This document shows positions 11,209 to 23,078 of a stretch of 64,000 bases of DNA, piece after piece. A program made the translations under genes and the position numbers. Each line of letters opens with the position of its first letter. Position 1 is the first letter of the stretch. The stretch is from contig JAXGGA010002988.1 of the NCBI GenBank assembly GCA_038373865.1, positions 1 to 64,000 on the forward strand, written 5' to 3'. Under the pieces are notes generated by a model that saw nothing but the letters and a program-made list of their open reading frames with translations, ran no database searches and was not told where the DNA came from. The DNA comes from Uloborus plumipes. Its lineage: Eukaryota > Arthropoda > Arachnida > Araneae > Uloboridae.

Positions 11209-11385
11209 CAGGCCCGTCATTTAGGGGGGGCAGGGGGGGGGGTCAATTGCCCCCCCCCCCCCGATTTTGAGAAATCAATGTATTTGCATATAAGTGGGCG
11301 TGGTTTTTGCTGTTTTCCGATGAAATTGCATTGTGTTTTCACCTTTTGCCCCCCCCCCCTGGAAAAACTTGAAATGACGTCCCTG
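11209..11385 (+). mobile_element. hAT MITE with poly-G/C tracts, copy 1
   Basis: The ends are CAGGCCCGTCATTT and AAATGACGTCCCTG. A perfect 8-bp target duplication AATAAGTT flanks it at 11201-11208 and 11386-11393, which is diagnostic for hAT-type insertion. Long G and C homopolymer runs fill both sub-ends. The same family is inserted in reverse orientation at 23969-24156. Confidence 0.92.
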
Positions 11386-11410
11386 AATAAGTTAAAAGAT
11401 TGATCTTATA

Positions 11411-11574
11411 CAGTAGCGCAGTCAGAATTGACCTTCTGGGGAAAGGGGGGGGAGGTCCGAGCTGTTGGACAAAACCGACGTCGCATGCAAAAAATGACCG
11501 TATTACAATTTTTAGAACCAAGTGCTCTTGGGAGGTTGACCCCCCCCCCCCCCGACAACCCCGCCGTGCCACTG
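11411..11574. mobile_element. Short hAT-like element with G and C tracts
   Basis: The ends read CAGTAGCGCAG and CCGTGCCACTG, matching the CAGTGGCG-type ends at 3756 and 19052. The flanks ATCTTATA and ATCTCGAT agree in the first four bases, so a decayed 8-bp duplication is possible. It begins 18 bp after the right target duplication of the preceding hAT MITE. Confidence 0.55.
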
Positions 11575-11627
11575 ATCTCGATAAATACGGTAAAATAATA
11601 CGGTGTGCCAACTAGATCTTTCAAAAT

Positions 11628-11842
11628 TAAAAATAGATGTTTTTACAGTATAATACAGCTAATTTTACAGTAATAAATTGTAAAATTGCTAGTTTACAGT
11701 AAAATTGTAAAACTGCTACTTTACAGTATTAAATTGTAAAATTGCTAGTTTCACAATTTATTACTGCGCATTTTACAGTTTTAAAATGGAACCTCTGCTG
11801 CCAGTATTATACTGTAAAAACAACAGCTTATTTTTTGAAGTT
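11628..11842 (-). mobile_element. CACTG/TA MITE, reverse copy 3
   Basis: It carries TTTTTACAGTATAATACAGC, repeated AAATTGTAAAATTGCTAGTTT units and the reverse-oriented box GGAACCTCTGCTGCCAGTAT. Both extreme ends are worn, so the limits are approximate. Confidence 0.75.
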
Positions 11843-14526
11843 TATAATATGGTGGTTGGAACGTTGGAACCATTTTCACCCTGACGATCCCGGCTCTATG
11901 GTGTGGGTCATGGGAATGAATCTCCTAGCTCTCTCGGGTTGTATCGAAATCCAAGGCTTCATACTAAAAGAGTTGTTGAAGAAAAGGTAACAGAGAAGGA
12001 CATAGGAACTTCAGGGAATTCCCCCCCCCCCCACCAGCTACTTAGACAAGTATAGTCTACCTTACGATTGTTGCCATTCGTTTATTTCCAAACCGACTGC
12101 AAACTATAGACACCGGGGCTTTCTCAAATCAATAACTGCCGAACCACGTTTCCTTTATGAAGTGCCGTTGTTTCTTTACTTTTTCGCCGGTGGCTTGTTT
12201 ATAAAATAACTGATTTTTATAAAGCAAATACACCTACAGTACGGTCACAGCAGCCTGAGATTGCAGTTTCGTCTTTATTCTGGACTCCTCAGTCAGGAAT
12301 AGCCAACGACCGAGCTGGAGGCAAAGAGCCTCTTATTGTAGCTAAGATTGCCAACAAACTGGTAAATAAAATGAATACATCTGCGGATTTTTATGGTTTG
12401 CCGAGTGCGAATAAAAGTGAGGCGAACTATATTTAGTAGGTGCTAAGATCTTATACTGTAATAAAAGCAAACCTATATCAGCCTTTAAGACTCAACCAGT
12501 GCTAGTTTTTACCCGTGATTCTCAAAACGACAATATATGCCACGTATCCGTCAAAAAAAAAAAAAAGTCAGCAGTTCTCCACATCGAAATCGAAAGCAGC
12601 ACTAAAGGCAACGAAAGCTAAAACATCATCTTCTCGGGCGAATCACGGTTCTGCTTGGTTAAATATGTACCCAGTAATCAGGTGAGACTATGGTGGCAGA
12701 CACAGAGGCAGCTCCATTATGAAGGAACTTTAATGCAATTATGCTGTTGAGCGAATTTTTGTATCTCTCGCAGCGGTACTGTCTTTCAGAAAGTTTTATT
12801 GTCAAATTAGCTGCGTTGTCCGCTGTCCGTCATGATCTACCTCGAGGGTTAAAGTTTCGTCAAGTGGCTCATGTCCAAAAATCTATCTTAAATAAAGTGG
12901 GGAGGAGTTAAAATTGCAAGTCACCGTGTAGGAAAGAGCAGTTTTAAAACTAAAAATTTAAAATTAAAACTTTCAGAATTGAAATTTAAACCCCACTGGA
13001 TTTTTTTTTAATTTCAAAAACGGAGGCATTGTTATTAGTATGCGTAAGCATTTCGTTCCATGGATCATGGGGGTTGAACCCCCCCCCCCCCCCATAAATT
13101 CCTGAGAATCAAAGGACCTCTATGCAAAATTTGGCAAAGAGCTGACGTAAAGTGTGAATTTGTAAAAAAAAAGACACAAATACACAAAGTCAAACTATCA
13201 TAAAACTGGATTTATAATTTAAAAATTCCTCTTTGGATTAGTTACTGTATTTTAATCGAAAATGGCGGAAAAACTATGTTAAAGAAAAAGATCTTTTAAT
13301 TAATCAACTGGTAGGAACGTATTTCAGATGTTAAGCGTACTTACAAGTACTCTACATTTGTACAGTATGTCCGTACCTTACTTGAAAGTATGTTCGTACC
13401 TTACTTGAAAGGAACGTCATTTTTTGCTGAATATCTCGGTCAAATTAAACTGCCTGACTATTTTTGCGAAGGAAATTCGCACACAAACAGAATCATTATT
13501 TTACGAATCGCCGAACATTTTTATCCTATTTTTTTTCTCCTTATCCCAAAGCGATTCGGATAGTAGGAGATTGAATAATTGGAATTTTACTATACTTTTA
13601 AATTTTGGTAATCGGGTTTTAAAATTTTGTGTTTCAACCACCTGAATAGATCTCTCGTGTAACAGCTCGGATTCGGTTAATCTTTCTGTTTTACAGCATA
13701 TACAGAGCTTCAGAGATCCTGGTCGCCAGAAGACCAAGACGACTTACAAAAATGTGTTGGACACTAGCTGTTTCAGAATAAAAATCTTTCAAAAGTCATG
13801 GAACATTGCTCTTTTCTTTAACTCTGAGAGATCATTTTTTTTTTCTGATGTCTAAACTTGGTGATCAAAATTTCGCAATTTTAGTCAGTTTCCAATTCCG
13901 AATATGAGTACAGCATGACAAACGGACAATTTAAATTTGCTTTCTTCTCTAAGTACTCTAACCTTACTCTTTAGTCAGCAGGAAAAGGTTACAAACTGAT
14001 TCTTCTCAAAAAGCAATAACTATCACTCGGTTGAGACTTCTGTCTCAAAAGCGAAAGGATTCTTACGGAGTGGTATCTAAACATTGAAGCTTCGTCCCGA
14101 AATTGGCCTCCATCAAAGATTTGTTGCTTTTTCTTCTCTGGTGGAGAGAAGGTTAAAAAAATATCGTCGCTTTAGGGAAAAGTTATCGAATCAGTGACCC
14201 TTGGTGGTTGCGTGCAGCGGGCGATTCCGAAAGGGACTCTCACGGGACGCGGGCCTCAGGAGGAAGTGGATAGAATTCGAGAGGCTCCCCCCGCGACATC
14301 TTCCAGGCCTGAGTGCATTCGCAGCCAAGCATGAGCGAAGGACATGATGAGGGCCGAGATGCTTCATCAAATGCGCGTGGGTCCTACAAACACGGCAGAT
14401 TACGATCGGAGAGAACAGTCGAAGGCCAACGGTAAGGGACACCCACGTCTATCCACACCCAAGAGAAAGTCCATGCATATTAGACCTTTTTGAAGGGACT
14501 GCCTCTTATAGAGGTATGCGTTAATA
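11843..14526. other. 2.7 kb without an assignable gene
   Basis: C homopolymers lie at 12020-12032 and 13079-13093. A short repeat TCCGTACCTTACTTGAAAG / TTCGTACCTTACTTGAAAG lies at about 13371-13411. A GC-rich, stop-poor island at 14190-14440 has an 83-codon minus-strand frame and looks coding-like, but I recognise no domain. No complete transposon was found. Confidence 0.4.
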
Positions 14527-14684
14527 CACTGCCAAAAATTAACTAGTACAATATTGGCAGCCGAGGATCCAGTTTAAAACTCTAAAATGCACAGTAATAA
14601 ACTGCAAAAGTAGCGATTTTACTTTCTTACAGTAAATTTAGGAATTTTACAGTTTATTGCCGTAAAATTTGACTGCATTTTTTA
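14527..14684 (+). mobile_element. CACTG/TA MITE, truncated copy 4
   Basis: It starts CACTGCCAAAAATTAACTAG after a TA. It has the box GGCAGCCGAGGATCCAGTTT and two palindromic units, then fades at about 14684 without a CAGTG end. Confidence 0.7.
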
Positions 14685-16053
14685 AAAAAGTCTTTAAAAT
14701 TCACGAAAAATAATCTCAAACTGATAAGTAATTCCCTATAAATTTGCAAAACATGGATTGAACATAGCCTTTTTTTAAATAATGTATTATTTCTTTTATT
14801 TTCAATCGTAACTTGTATTTACAAACATGACGTAAAAATACGTACCCATGTACTGTAACTTTCATTAAAGTTATAACCGCCCCCATTAGCCAGCGAGAAA
14901 GTATATACATTGTTCTTTTCCTTCTCATCTCTGATCCCTCTTCTTGGATTTGTCTTCCCACTCTTTACCAATTACCAGCTTAATATCACGAGCAGGGCTA
15001 TGATTTCGATAGCGTCTTAAAATTAATCTTAAAACATGTAAAAAAAGCTGCTAAAAAAGTCATCAGTGGCGAGCAAAAGTAAAGTTTAGTTGCCGCTTCT
15101 TTTTTTCCAGTCGGCCGCTTTCTTGCAACCAAAAAATTTAAATTGCTACTAAAAGATTAAAGTTATCAGTTTAAATATAGGTTAATAGTTTATTAAGGGT
15201 TGGAGGTTTATTAGCATGCGAACGTAATGAATCTATCAGAGATACCGGAAAATGTTTTTTTTTTTTTTCGAACAATGAAATTTTTAAAACCTTTTGCTGT
15301 GAAGTGTACAAATTTTCAATCTCGGTATTAAACTATAGTGCTTAAGTCTAACTTTGGTAAAATGATGATTAACCTTAGACGAGCTCATTTATGTTTTGAT
15401 CGAAATTGGAAAATGATTTAGGTTGGCACAGCGCGAATAATTCTTTTCGGTTAAGCAAAGCTGCAGTTTAAAACAAAGTAGAGGTAATCCTCATCTCTAC
15501 TGTAAAAAAAAAAAAATGAAATCGTTTTGACTAGCCAATAAAAAGACAACTTGTCAGAGTCAATCTACACTTCACTCGTGCTGGTTAAGTGATTTTTGGC
15601 TTGAAAAGCGAGAGGGGCGAAGTTTTTCTTTTTTACATTATTCAAGCTGCAAAAGTAAAAATTTTCTATTATTTTTATTTGCAAGCGAGCACAACTTGCA
15701 GACTAAACCAGGGTCGTATTTGGCTTCAGTTTTAGTCCGTCTCTGAAAGCGAGGTGAGAGAATCAGCGACGAGGAGAGTTTCCGAAATCCGGTAGTGAAC
15801 TAGATGAGCCCTTCCCTCGTCGCTTTATCAGAGTCCCAGATCTGTTTCCTCCAATCTCCGAGTTGTTCCACCTTCGCACATCAGAGATGCACGCAGTAAC
15901 TTTACTGGCGGCATCGCTCCCCGGAATCGTCAAACTCCAGCTAGTTTCGCTCGACTGATCGAGAAAATGAGTCTCCAGCCACGGATCACAGACTTCTAAC
16001 ACCCAGTCATCTCGGACTTTCCACCTCCGACGGGCACCCAAAACTCTGAGAAA
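14685..16053. other. No assignable gene; GC-richer patch near 15740-16040
   Basis: A 92-codon minus-strand frame covers 15763-16041 in GC-richer DNA. It has no domain I recognise. The remainder is AT-rich, with A/T runs at 15255-15269 and 15505-15517. Confidence 0.4.
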
Positions 16054-17064
16054 GTTATTTATTTAGATGATCCCGAACCGAGCTTTCAAGGACTTTAACG
16101 ACAACATTTAAATCGACACACTACCCAACAGAGAACTTGGAATCAAGTCAAACCTGCCTATCTCGAATTTCACGGGACAGAAGAAAAATTCGAGATACAG
16201 AGGTTGTGATAAAATTTACAAAAATAAGTAATTGGAACAAAGTCAAATACTTAATAGATTGTTTCGCATTGATATTGTTGAATATTTTACTGTACGACAT
16301 GTTGTGAGTCTACGTTTTACGAATTGTGATGACTATATCAGTAGCAAGTTAATGCATACCTTTGAGCACGAACATAGTCTTTGAATGATTGTGCAAAAGA
16401 TGATTTTTGTCTCCAAGTTATACCATTGATAAAGGTGGCTGGAGATGAAATTCAAAAATGAGAGTCGTCAAAATTCGAGATATAGGGGTTTCTGTGAAAA
16501 ATCATTCGAGATAAACATGAGAAACAACATTAAAATTATGCTGCAAAAGCAGGGGAATTGAAAAATTTTGACATGGAGAGGTTTTCGAGCTAAGCAGGTT
16601 CGAGATAAACAGGTTCGACTGTATTTCAAAAATTGTTATCTGCCGACACGAAACACTATTCTGAATACTCAATGGGGCTGAACACAAATGTTTAGATTAT
16701 TGGGGTGCTCATTATAGAAGGCTGGATATTGCATATATACTCACCGAGAACATCAAAACATGTTTAGCATATCGTTGTGTTCACGTGTTATTTATTTAGA
16801 TGATCCCTACCCGCGCTTTCAAGAACTTCAATATCCACATTTAAATTGGGACTGCCATCGACAGTCCTCAACAAAGAACTTTGAAGTACCTCTAATATTT
16901 CAAAACTTGTTGTCTATAGACATTATCAGCAGACACGAAGCACTATTCTGAATACTCATGGGAAAGAACAAAAATATTCATATTATGGGCGTGTTCAATA
17001 CAGAGGACTAGATATTACACATCTGCTCACTGGGAACAGCAAAACACGTTCAGAATATCGAGGT
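16054..17064. repeat. Direct tandem duplication, left copy split by a pogo MITE
   Basis: Left copy: 16054-16143 plus 16622-16786. Right copy: 16787-17064. Both share GTTATTTATTTAGATGATCC, GCTTTCAAG.ACTT, AAAGAACTT or AGAGAACTT, GACACGAA.CACTATTCTGAA and AACA.CAAAACA.GTT. The unit is about 265-280 bp. The left copy contains the element at 16144-16621; the right copy reads through, so the duplication provides an empty site. Confidence 0.85.
16144..16621. mobile_element. pogo/Tigger-like MITE, copy 1
   Basis: The left end AAGTCAAACCTGCCTATCTCG and the right end CGAGATAAACAGGTTCGACTG form an inverted repeat, followed by TA at 16622-16623. This CAGTCGAACCTG..TATCTCGA pattern with a TA target fits pogo/Tigger-type elements as I remember them. 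The interior from about 16380 matches 46405-46653 in reverse orientation (for example GATGATTTTTGTCTCCAAGT). No transposase. Confidence 0.8.
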
Positions 17065-18626
17065 GTTCCTACAAGGGAGTGTTCAGATAGCGAGAGTCCT
17101 CTGTAACCTTTTTTATATACAAAGGGCTTCATTCGCCCATATTCTATGCTTCCCCTTTTCAATTTCACCAGAAGTTTAACATTTTAGACAAAATTCAGGT
17201 TTTGACGTACAAGTTTTGCGTAAACAGCACTCTCAGACACTTTCGTTAAAAATTAAGACATTACTCAACGCAAGTTTTCAAGAGAAAAAAAAAAACCAGT
17301 CGATTCCGAGTCTTTAAAAACCGTTAACAGACTCTTCTAAACGTTTTTATATGTTGTACAAAACCGGTTTAAGTTGAGGTTCAAAACATCAATGTATATA
17401 TGAAAGAAACAAGATTGTCAATCCCCAAAAAACTGCAATTGTTGCATACACGTGTTACGAGGTTACAGGAAACCCTATTTTTGTGCAGATTAAAGTACTT
17501 TCTGCCTAAAAAAAAAGGGGGGGGGGGGGCTGGGGAGATTCCTTGTAATCCTGAAATACAATAATATGTAGTTTTTCTGCTTTATTAACGTTTTTTTTAA
17601 TTTAGTTTTGGCATTAAATATATTGTTTTGTTTCTTGTCTCTTCTGTTGTTGTTTTTCTTAATAGATAAGAGAAAGTAAAAGAAGGACTTGAATTCATTC
17701 ACCAAGAAGTCGGTTCAGAGTTAATGAAGATCTACCCAGAATTTATTAATTTTCAGTAGAAATACTACGTAGACTCCACGTAAAATGAGTATAAAGTTAA
17801 CAGTGTAATGGAAATGAAATTCGACCTTATTCATTGTACGTAGAAAATGCGTAATATTTTAGAGAAGAGGAAAAGCTGGAAGAGAAGAAATGTTTAAATG
17901 AAACATGAGTACAATTTTAATTTTCCAAAAAAAAAAAAAAAGCTTGGTATCTTGGTGTTGCGTAAAGCACAAGATTCTGTCATGTCATTTCATTAAAGTT
18001 ATTGTCGTGAAGGGAAACGTTTTCCACATCTCGGCTGCATTTACTTATGCCTTAAGGAGTGACTTGAGCTGTAAATAATAATCATTTTCATTTAAAATCT
18101 TCGCATCATAAATAAATTTCACAGCGTTTTGCTTTAAATTGAAATGAGAATTCCTGTCTGCAAAGACTGTTTACCACATAAGCGTGTTGTATGAATGCTC
18201 TTGAAATTAATTTTGCAATGCCCTATGTTTGTCAAAAACTTTTTTAGAAAGTTGTCAGTATGTTTGTTTGGAAGCTTTTCTTTAGAGAAGCCTTGAAAGG
18301 AGGTTGACGACGACCTTCACGACGCAATGCGTCCGTTACTTCTGTTTCGACTAACGAAGAATGAATTCAGTGGTGCACGTGGATAGTTACGTCACGAAAT
18401 CTCGGACCAAGGTCAGGCCCGTCGCAGAGCCGTGGCCGCGGAGGAACTACGGCTGGCAAGGCATTATACTTCACAAAAGTTGCAACAGCTTTGCTAAGTG
18501 TGACACATTTCCGTAAACCGACAGAGGCCCTGCTTGGCCGAGAAGCCGTAAATGAGGCTGCTTTTCACCTGGAGCGTGCCACTTGCTCTTTCGTGACACT
18601 TGGCGAAAAGGTTGGGCATCGCCTTT
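17065..18626. other. No assignable gene
   Basis: A G tract lies at 17517-17530. A GC-richer segment at 18300-18620 shows no defensible open frame. No transposon ends were matched. Confidence 0.4.
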
Positions 18627-18864
18627 ACTGCCGTGCTAAGCACAAAAGCCGTATCTGCACTTTTTAACAAAACTCAGTTATCGACACCTGGTGGCTCGTT
18701 GTGACGTATTTTACCCAAAAACAAAATTATGGTCATTTGAGAACGAGAAATATTTTTTTAAAAAGTTTCATCTGAATGAAATACATGGTGGCGCAAAACT
18801 TTCAAGAGTTTTATCTCAGTTTGAGCTCGACTACAGATACCACCTTTGCGCTTAGCACGGCAGT
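18627..18864 (+). mobile_element. MITE with ACTGCCGTGCTAAGC ends, copy 1
   Basis: The ends ACTGCCGTGCTAAGCACAAA and TTTGCGCTTAGCACGGCAGT are near-perfect inverted repeats. The interior (CGTATCTGCACTTTT, TTATGGTCATTT, CTGAATGAAATACATGG) matches the diverged copy at 33376-33714. Confidence 0.85.
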
Positions 18865-19051
18865 TTAGTTCGGCAAGGAATGGACTTAGACTGCCGAGGA
18901 CTCGGCTGGCTCTGTCTCTCATACAGTTAAAGAAACACCCGAGCTACAGTACACTATATTAAATAGATAAATAATAATACTAGTGATAATTTGAAGTACT
19001 GTTAGAAAATCTCCAGGAAATTGGGAGTCCATAAACTCCCCTAGAAACGAT

Positions 19052-19411
19052 CAGTGGCGTACTATGGTTCTTGCCACGGGCCCAGCAGCTGGGTTGGGGT
19101 GGGGGATGTCATTTTGTTCGGATTTAAAAGGTTAATACATTTTTATTTATATTTGTAGAAAAAAAAAACGAAAGAATAATAACAAAAGAGGAAAATGAAG
19201 CATCTACTGAGAAGAAACATTACACATTATTAGAAAGAAGAAATAATATCAAAGTTGCATAGTTGTCTTTAAAGTTGCCAAATAATCAAAATTTTTTGAA
19301 TAAGAAATTGTTTTGGGAGGTCACAGTGACCTCCCATCAAGGTGAACATGAGGGAGGAGGCGCAATTTCTTGAGTTCGCCTCGGGAGTTGGACACCCTAC
19401 GTACGCTACTG
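19052..19411. mobile_element. hAT-like non-autonomous element (CAGTGGCGTA type)
   Basis: It starts CAGTGGCGTACTATGG and ends CCTACGTACGCTACTG. The flanking 8-mers GAAACGAT and CTAAAGAT share five positions, which may be a decayed target duplication. There is no transposase; the interior has an AAGAAAGAAATAA-rich part. Confidence 0.6.
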
Positions 19412-22360
19412 CTAAAGATAGTTTCTTTTTTAGTAAAATTGACATCATTAATAAAGAAGAAGCTATACCGTCACAAAAAAACTTAATGTCTTTCTAGTTT
19501 TCTAGAGATTTTCCAGTAGTATAATAGGTGTTTTTTTTTTTAACAGTGTGTTCTCACAGTTCTTCAGTTTTTTTACAGTTCTTCACTCAATAAGGTAGCG
19601 TTTTATGTTACCAGTTGCTAATTGAAGGGTTTGGAGGGTGAAGGGGCCATGTTATATTTTTTGAAAATGCAACGCGAAACATCCTTTCAGCCTCTTCTCG
19701 TTCCTTGAAACACATGGAAAAAAAAAACACGATGGTTGGCCACTGATACTATTAGTGTCAATTAAATTGTTAGAGAATATATGCGTAAAAGGACAGCTAT
19801 TAACACGAAAAGAAACTTTATTCGTCTCGATTGAGTGTAGGACATTGTACAAACGAGAACTTCATAATCGCTGCATTAAATGGATGCTGTTCTTTAAAAT
19901 GATCTATTTCGCAATGAGCGAGGTCTCGTGTTCGAAGTTCTTCGCTTTGTTCCCCCACTACAGAGAAAAATCAATTGAAAAGACATTTGTATAACCTTGA
20001 TAATCAAGAAATGTTTATTCAAAAAATGCATTCAACTTTATAAAGATGAGGGAGAAAATTAACGTCGGGAAGAAGTCATCTAGTGAAATTCACACTAGTT
20101 CACGATACACAACCTCGTCTACTAATCACTCCATTATACTATGAAATCATTTCATTTTTCTTTCTTTTCTTTTTTACTGCTTTCTGTCTTCACACGATTT
20201 GAATCACTCTCTGTATAAAACCGAGCCTTATGCCATGCTTCGCTGCATCAAAGCTTGAAGTGGATGATCCGTTAGCAACAGAGCAGAAAACATTGTCATA
20301 CTGTGTGCGTATGTGAAACTTGTAACAAAAACATAAAAAAATATATATTACAGATACAAGTTTCATTCGCGATGAAAAGCGGAATTCAACCCTAGTAGAA
20401 AAACAACGTACATTCATTTCTACTAGCAGAAATTGCTTTTTCCCTCAAGTTGAGGATCAGTCGATCCATTCATTTTCCGTTGGTCGAATTGTGTCGTCCA
20501 TCGACCTGATAATACATCTCATTTTATTTCTGCTAATGCGACACACACCTCTTTTTCTCCTTTGTTTTGTTTTAGCTTTCTCCATGCCTAAACCATCCAT
20601 CCCGTCCCTACCCTCTCCCAGCCAACTCATTCAATGCGGGAACAGACAGACTCGTATTGTTACCCTCAAACGAAACTAAATGGAATTCCTAAAGAGTACG
20701 GAGAAGCGCAGGTTGGCAGAAAGAAAAAGAAAAAAAAAGCAAGTAATCCGTAGTAGAGGAACTGGAAAAAGGTTTCTTGTGTAAAACGTGTATTCCGGCG
20801 TCACAAATGGTTGTCGCTGGCAATTTTTGTCTTCTCAGAAGCGTCACTTTCTGAATCCGTTTTCGCGCTTCGTTTCGTGCAATTTGCCGCCGTACTCGAC
20901 CGATTCCAACGCATCCAGGAGACTATGACACCCGAAGTGAGCAGATAATTTAGCACCGGTTTTATAGTCCTTACGCATTCACACAAAACAGGAAGACGAA
21001 AAAGATTTTTGCACAGTGTCAAAGGCTGCCTTCAGGGGTCGATGCCTCTCCTCACACGGGAGCATTCGCCTCAACACAAACAAACAATCTGGAGTTAAAT
21101 TTAGATGAAATGCATTTAACAAAATTTGACACATCAGACTGTACCAACATTTCTCAACCCTCTCACCATTAGCTACTCGTACCCCACCAGTGGCGTACGA
21201 AGTTTTGATATACTGTTACACACTGTGGCACCAAGTTTTGAAAATCAGTGAAAATACTGAAATCCTAGATTTCAAAATGTAGCTTTCATAATATAATGTG
21301 AGCTTAAGATATTTGTAGATGAAATATACTCGATGGAAACAATCAAATACTGTTGCATTATATGCTTCTTTCTACAATTATAAGTGAAAAGTGATACTAT
21401 TTTTCAGTTGTGATTTTAGCTTCCTCGAATAAACTCGCAATGAATGTTTCATCGGGCTTAGCTAATGTGAATGTTTATTCTCAAAATATCTCCATTATTC
21501 TTAAATGATCTTCATTTCTGTCACATTTTTCTTACTTCGTAAAAAAAAAAAAATCAACAACTGAACAGTTTAAATCAAAGAAGAAAGACGGAAGACACTA
21601 GTTAGTGTTTACCAAGTAGTAAATTGTTGTATTTCTTGTTTCAGATTTCATGGAGAGAAACGCAGTTTGAAATGTTCAGCATCTCTGCATCCAAGTCAAC
21701 AATGGATTCTAATTGAAGCAAAATAAAAGAAAAGATAGCTTCCGAAACTGCTTTAAGTCTATTCGGAGCACAAAGCCTTCAAGTGCAATAAACTGACTTG
21801 TAGACCACAGTAGAAAGAGCGCAAGGAAGGAAGAATAGCCCAACTTTTATTTTTTCTGAAGCAAGTAAAAATCCCACCAGACGTTTGAAAAGCCGAACTC
21901 AATATATTTAAGTGCAACAATAGGGCAAGAGTGGAAAGAAAATACAAAAAATAAAAATGCTTATTTATTTGTTTGAAATTTAAAATGAGGCTCGGAAGCA
22001 TCGTTTTGTCTCTGCCGCAAACAATGGGCTATGCTTTGTTTTCTTTTGGTAGAAATTTCACGTACTATAAATCCCACTGCTACCACGCGTAACATAGCCA
22101 AGTTGAGGTCGCTCTTCTTTTATTTACATTTATTTTGCTCAAAAGGTGAGGGAATCAGCTTTACTTGTTCCCGTGCACAAATCCTGTTTATAATGTACAA
22201 TGATCTTTTCTTCCCTTTTTTTGGTAAGAGGTTCTTCACATCAACCCTCAATAACTGAGAATATATCAAACACATCAACTGTCGTCAAATAAAAATGTAT
22301 CTACGTTAATTTATGTCATTTAAAATCAGCCAATATCCACTCAAATCAGTTTACAATCTA
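19412..22360. other. About 2.9 kb without an assignable gene
   Basis: CAGTGGCGTACGAAG at 21188 looks like one end of another hAT-type element, but its partner was not found. Small frames on both strands (for example 20801-21022 minus and 21759-22001 minus) have no recognisable domain. Confidence 0.4.
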
Positions 22361-22498
22361 CACTGTAAAATTGCTAATTTTACGTTAATAAACTGCAATG
22401 TAGCTAATTTTAGTTTATTACTGTGCATTTTACAGTTTTAAACTGGAACCTCGGCTACCAGTATTGCACTATAAAACACCAGTTCATTTTTTGTAGTG
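22361..22498 (-). mobile_element. CACTG/TA MITE, short reverse copy 5
   Basis: TA precedes CACTGTAAAATTGC at 22361, and TAGTG is followed by TA at 22499-22500. The reverse-oriented box GGAACCTCGGCTACCAGTAT is present. At 138 bp it has fewer internal palindromic units than its relatives. Confidence 0.8.
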
Positions 22499-22523
22499 TA
22501 TTAATATGCAAATAAATGTATTA

Positions 22524-22701
22524 AGGCCCGGTTTCCTAGAATCGTCGCTGACGTCCGGCGCGACGCACGCTGGAATCAGAACCAGTTTGATTGGAGCGTG
22601 GGGTGAAGCGACGTCACTGCGGCTCAGGCGCATGCGCAGAAGGCGGCGGCGTCTGTCGCCTCGCCAGAGATCGACGATTTCACTCCTAGGAAACCGGGCC
22701 T
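22524..22701. mobile_element. PIF/Harbinger-type MITE
   Basis: The ends AGGCCCGGTTTCCTAG and CTAGGAAACCGGGCCT are perfect inverted repeats of 16 bp. They are flanked by TTA at 22521-22523 and TTA at 22702-22704. A TTA duplication with GGCCC-type ends is the usual signature of PIF/Harbinger elements. The 178-bp body is GC-rich, unlike its AT-rich surroundings, and the mirrored frames read across it are artefacts. Confidence 0.88.
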
Positions 22702-22804
22702 TTAGACGTTCCTCTTTTTTTCTAGTTGTCAATTTTTATGAACCAAGAAGGGTATAAGATAAATTGCTAATAAAACATAAAAATTTTCATTTTAAATCAA
22801 AGAT

Positions 22805-22929
22805 GTCGGTCTCCCTCAAGTGCCCTGCCATCAACACGAAGAACCTCCTCAGCAAAAGCACGAAAAACAGCCCGCTGAATTTTCAATAGCAGTCTACGCC
22901 ATGACCCCCTTCCCAGTTGGGCACCCCTG
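22805..22929. mobile_element. Right end of a hAT-type element, truncated
   Basis: The segment ends TTCCCAGTTGGGCACCCCTG. Read in reverse, this gives CAGGGGTGCCCAACTGGGAA, a terminus I associate with animal hAT elements. No left partner was found, so the left limit is arbitrary. Confidence 0.55.
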
Positions 22930-23078
22930 TTTTAAATAAAGGTTAACATAACTAAGTTATTAACATTAATTGATAACGGTGGGGTTTGGGCAAGTGGTTA
23001 CCGAGTGCGAATGATACTAATACTTTTAGTCGCAATGCTTTTTTATTTAGTCGCCCCGTTATGAGTGGCAACCGTTAT

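Noticed and set aside
11339..11624. Gly/Pro-rich opposed frames
   Set aside because: They are produced by the poly-G and poly-C tracts of two hAT-type elements.
13376..13411. Short direct repeat of GTACCTTACTTGAAAG
   Set aside because: Only two units; too short to call an array.
22484..22757. Arg-rich frames on both strands
   Set aside because: They are palindromic translations of the Harbinger-type MITE.
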